Assembly (NCBI RefSeq): GCF_014697545.1
Contig: NZ_JACJSA010000033.1
Location: forward strand, 1 to 41,911
Reading direction: 5' to 3'
Length of the DNA stretch: 41,911 nt
Origin: Oscillatoria sp. FACHB-1407
GTDB taxonomy: Bacteria; Cyanobacteriota; Cyanobacteriia; Elainellales; Elainellaceae
Numbering within the stretch: position 1 is the stretch's first letter; every line of letters starts with the position of its first letter. The notes beneath the pieces are model-generated. The model saw only the letters and a program-made list of their open reading frames with translations, searched no databases and was not told the DNA's origin. The position numbers and the translations under genes were made by a program. Below are positions 40,795-41,911 of the stretch, one piece after another.

Positions 40795-41592
40795 TTAACA
40801 CTTAAATTTTTTCCACTGATTGGGCGGTGGGGTGAGAAACTCGTATGCTCCTGCAACATCTCCTGTGGCTGTCAATACAATGTCAAACGACAGAGACAGA
40901 CGTAACTCCTGAGTTTCGTTCATGCTAACGGCATGACGTTGCTTTGCTGGAAAGATTAGCAACCGCCCTTCGACAGGCGGGTAAGCCACATAAAGCTGAT
41001 TGAGATCGTTCTCTGCATCGACGATGTCTGTGTTTTCACTGCCCAATCCCGGACACACCTCATTCACCCGTGCATCATTGAAAAAAAGCAGGCTCCCTGG
41101 GTCGCTCACCTCATCCGTGGGCACTTGAATGTAGTAAACCGCGCTGACGTGAGCCGTGTTATGGCAATGCGCCCCAACTTCCTGCCCGGTGCGAGAGACA
41201 ATGGGCCATGCTCTTTGAATGTATAAATCGACTTTGCTGAGATCTACACCGATGTTTTCAAGATACGTCGTTGTGTGCTGCTCAACCTGTTCCACAATCC
41301 AGCTAAAAGCTGGATGAGTATGAATTTGATTGACACCGTGAATATCTCCCGTCCACGCCATCTCATTATAATTCTGAGGTTCGATCCCTTCCTGCTCTAA
41401 ATCCAGGACTGCTTCAATCAAAGGCTGTCGATGTTCCGAAGCATCTGGCAAATCCTCATAATAAATCGCTAGCGGAAACCAGGTTTCAATGGGCATCTTG
41501 ATTGATGTAACGACTGTCTCCAGTTTTGCACTAGATTGCCACCTTTGTTGGGTGTTGTTGCATGAAAGAGGGGGTACGGATGGGAAAGACAT
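40795..41592 (-). CDS. 2OG-Fe(II) oxygenase-like protein (TIGR02466 type)
   Basis: 265 residues. From residue 33 it reads MPIETWFPLAIYYEDLP, usual for the family start, then GVNQIHTHPAFSWIVEQV, GAHCHNTAHVSAVYYIQVP, PGSLLFFNDAR, LLIFPAKQRHAV and RLSLSFDIVL. The first His pair, the late His and the Arg are consistent with a jelly-roll 2OG-Fe(II) site; the substrate is unknown. The true start may be ATG 41496 instead of 41592, where GGGAG is only three bases from the ATG. It is flanked by two copies of a 52-bp relic in the opposite orientation, suggesting insertion as a unit. Confidence 0.8.
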   Translation of the reverse strand: MSFPSVPPLSCNNTQQRWQSSAKLETVVTSIKMPIETWFPLAIYYEDLPDASEHRQPLIEAVLDLEQEGIEPQNYNEMAWTGDIHGVNQIHTHPAFSWIVEQVEQHTTTYLENIGVDLSKVDLYIQRAWPIVSRTGQEVGAHCHNTAHVSAVYYIQVPTDEVSDPGSLLFFNDARVNEVCPGLGSENTDIVDAENDLNQLYVAYPPVEGRLLIFPAKQRHAVSMNETQELRLSLSFDIVLTATGDVAGAYEFLTPPPNQWKKFKC

Positions 41593-41728
41593 CTTCTCCC
41601 AAGCGTACCAAGTTACCCGTTGAATACCTTGAAATTTGCCAAGTTTTTCAAACGTGCTGAGGACGATGGATTAAAGAGAGGTCATAAATTCCCCATGCTC
41701 TGGACTCCGATTCCTTGTCCAAGAACAC

Positions 41729-41780
41729 GAAGTACCTTTCCCAAATTGCCAGACAAGAGGGCTTCACCCGCCAGCCATAG
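41729..41780 (+). pseudogene. 52-bp gene-end relic, copy 2
   Basis: The frame reads KYLSQIARQEGFTRQP then TAG, preceded by DSLSKNT in the same frame. It is the partner of 40714-40765. The original gene is not recognised. Confidence 0.6.
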
Positions 41781-41911
41781 TCCTGGGAATTGCCGACTGC
41801 AAAAAATGCCTTCCGGGTGCGCCGCTTTCAAGGGGCGGAATTTTGGCTAACCGTTCTGCGGTCATGGCAGGAGATCAGGCGAGTCAGGTGGTTGCTTTTC
41901 ATGCTAGCAGT
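41781..41911. other. window end, no gene supported
   Basis: Nothing beyond the relic at 41729-41780 is recognised. A 76-codon plus-strand frame over 41620-41850 crosses the relic in the wrong frame and is rejected. Confidence 0.3.

Noticed and set aside
41620-41850. 76-codon plus-strand frame near the window end
   Set aside because: It reads the 52-bp relic in a different frame from the one supported by substitution pattern.

Overview
The window looks like the chromosome of a filamentous or otherwise large-genome cyanobacterium. The HIP1 octamer GCGATCGC recurs throughout. There are giant Ser/Thr-kinase/histidine-kinase hybrids, NB-ARC/WD40 proteins and C/G-rich dispersed palindromic repeats, all typical of that group. 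No rRNA, tRNA or CRISPR array was seen. All family assignments come from reading motifs; no database search was run.

Layout. (1) 1-491: edge of an IS1-family element (insA plus the start of insB, joined by an A8 frameshift site). (2) 611-3904, minus strand: a small conserved protein, an AurF-like di-iron protein, an alpha/beta hydrolase-LuxR fusion and a small protein upstream of it. (3) 4217-11767: a ~2150-residue Ser/Thr kinase-ATPase-GAF-PAS-histidine kinase and its NarL-type response regulator. A four-helix-bundle gene on the opposite strand is wedged between them. Repeat DNA has entered these genes in frame. (4) 11985-32034: an accessory region of small redox and detoxification-type enzymes: NTF2/SnoaL-like proteins, SDRs, pirins, quinone reductases, a luciferase-like monooxygenase, alpha/beta hydrolases, CPBP and CocE hydrolases, RidA, TMEM175, DoxX and an HTH-only AraC regulator. 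(5) 32099-35800, minus strand: a STAND-type NB-ARC ATPase with 14 WD40 repeats. (6) 36054-40715: a BMP-type substrate-binding lipoprotein, two permeases and a cytosine-deaminase-like amidohydrolase, probably a nucleobase/nucleoside uptake and deamination operon, with no ATPase gene beside it. (7) 40795-41592, minus strand: a 2OG-Fe(II) oxygenase-like gene between two copies of a 52-bp gene-end relic.

The most unusual part is region 4. It behaves like a cassette array. An NTF2-SDR pair is present twice. CPBP followed by a CocE leader is present twice, and each copy has lost a different member. Gene starts (Shine-Dalgarno plus first codons) recur in front of unrelated bodies, and gene ends (AraC, CPBP, SDR) persist as relics. 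A 28-nt motif recurs three times ahead of these genes, twice just after AraC sequence, and is a candidate operator. I infer an AraC-linked electrophile/quinone stress or aromatic-compound detoxification array that is shuffled by recombination at shared leaders. The function is inference; the repeats, relics and junctions are visible in the sequence.
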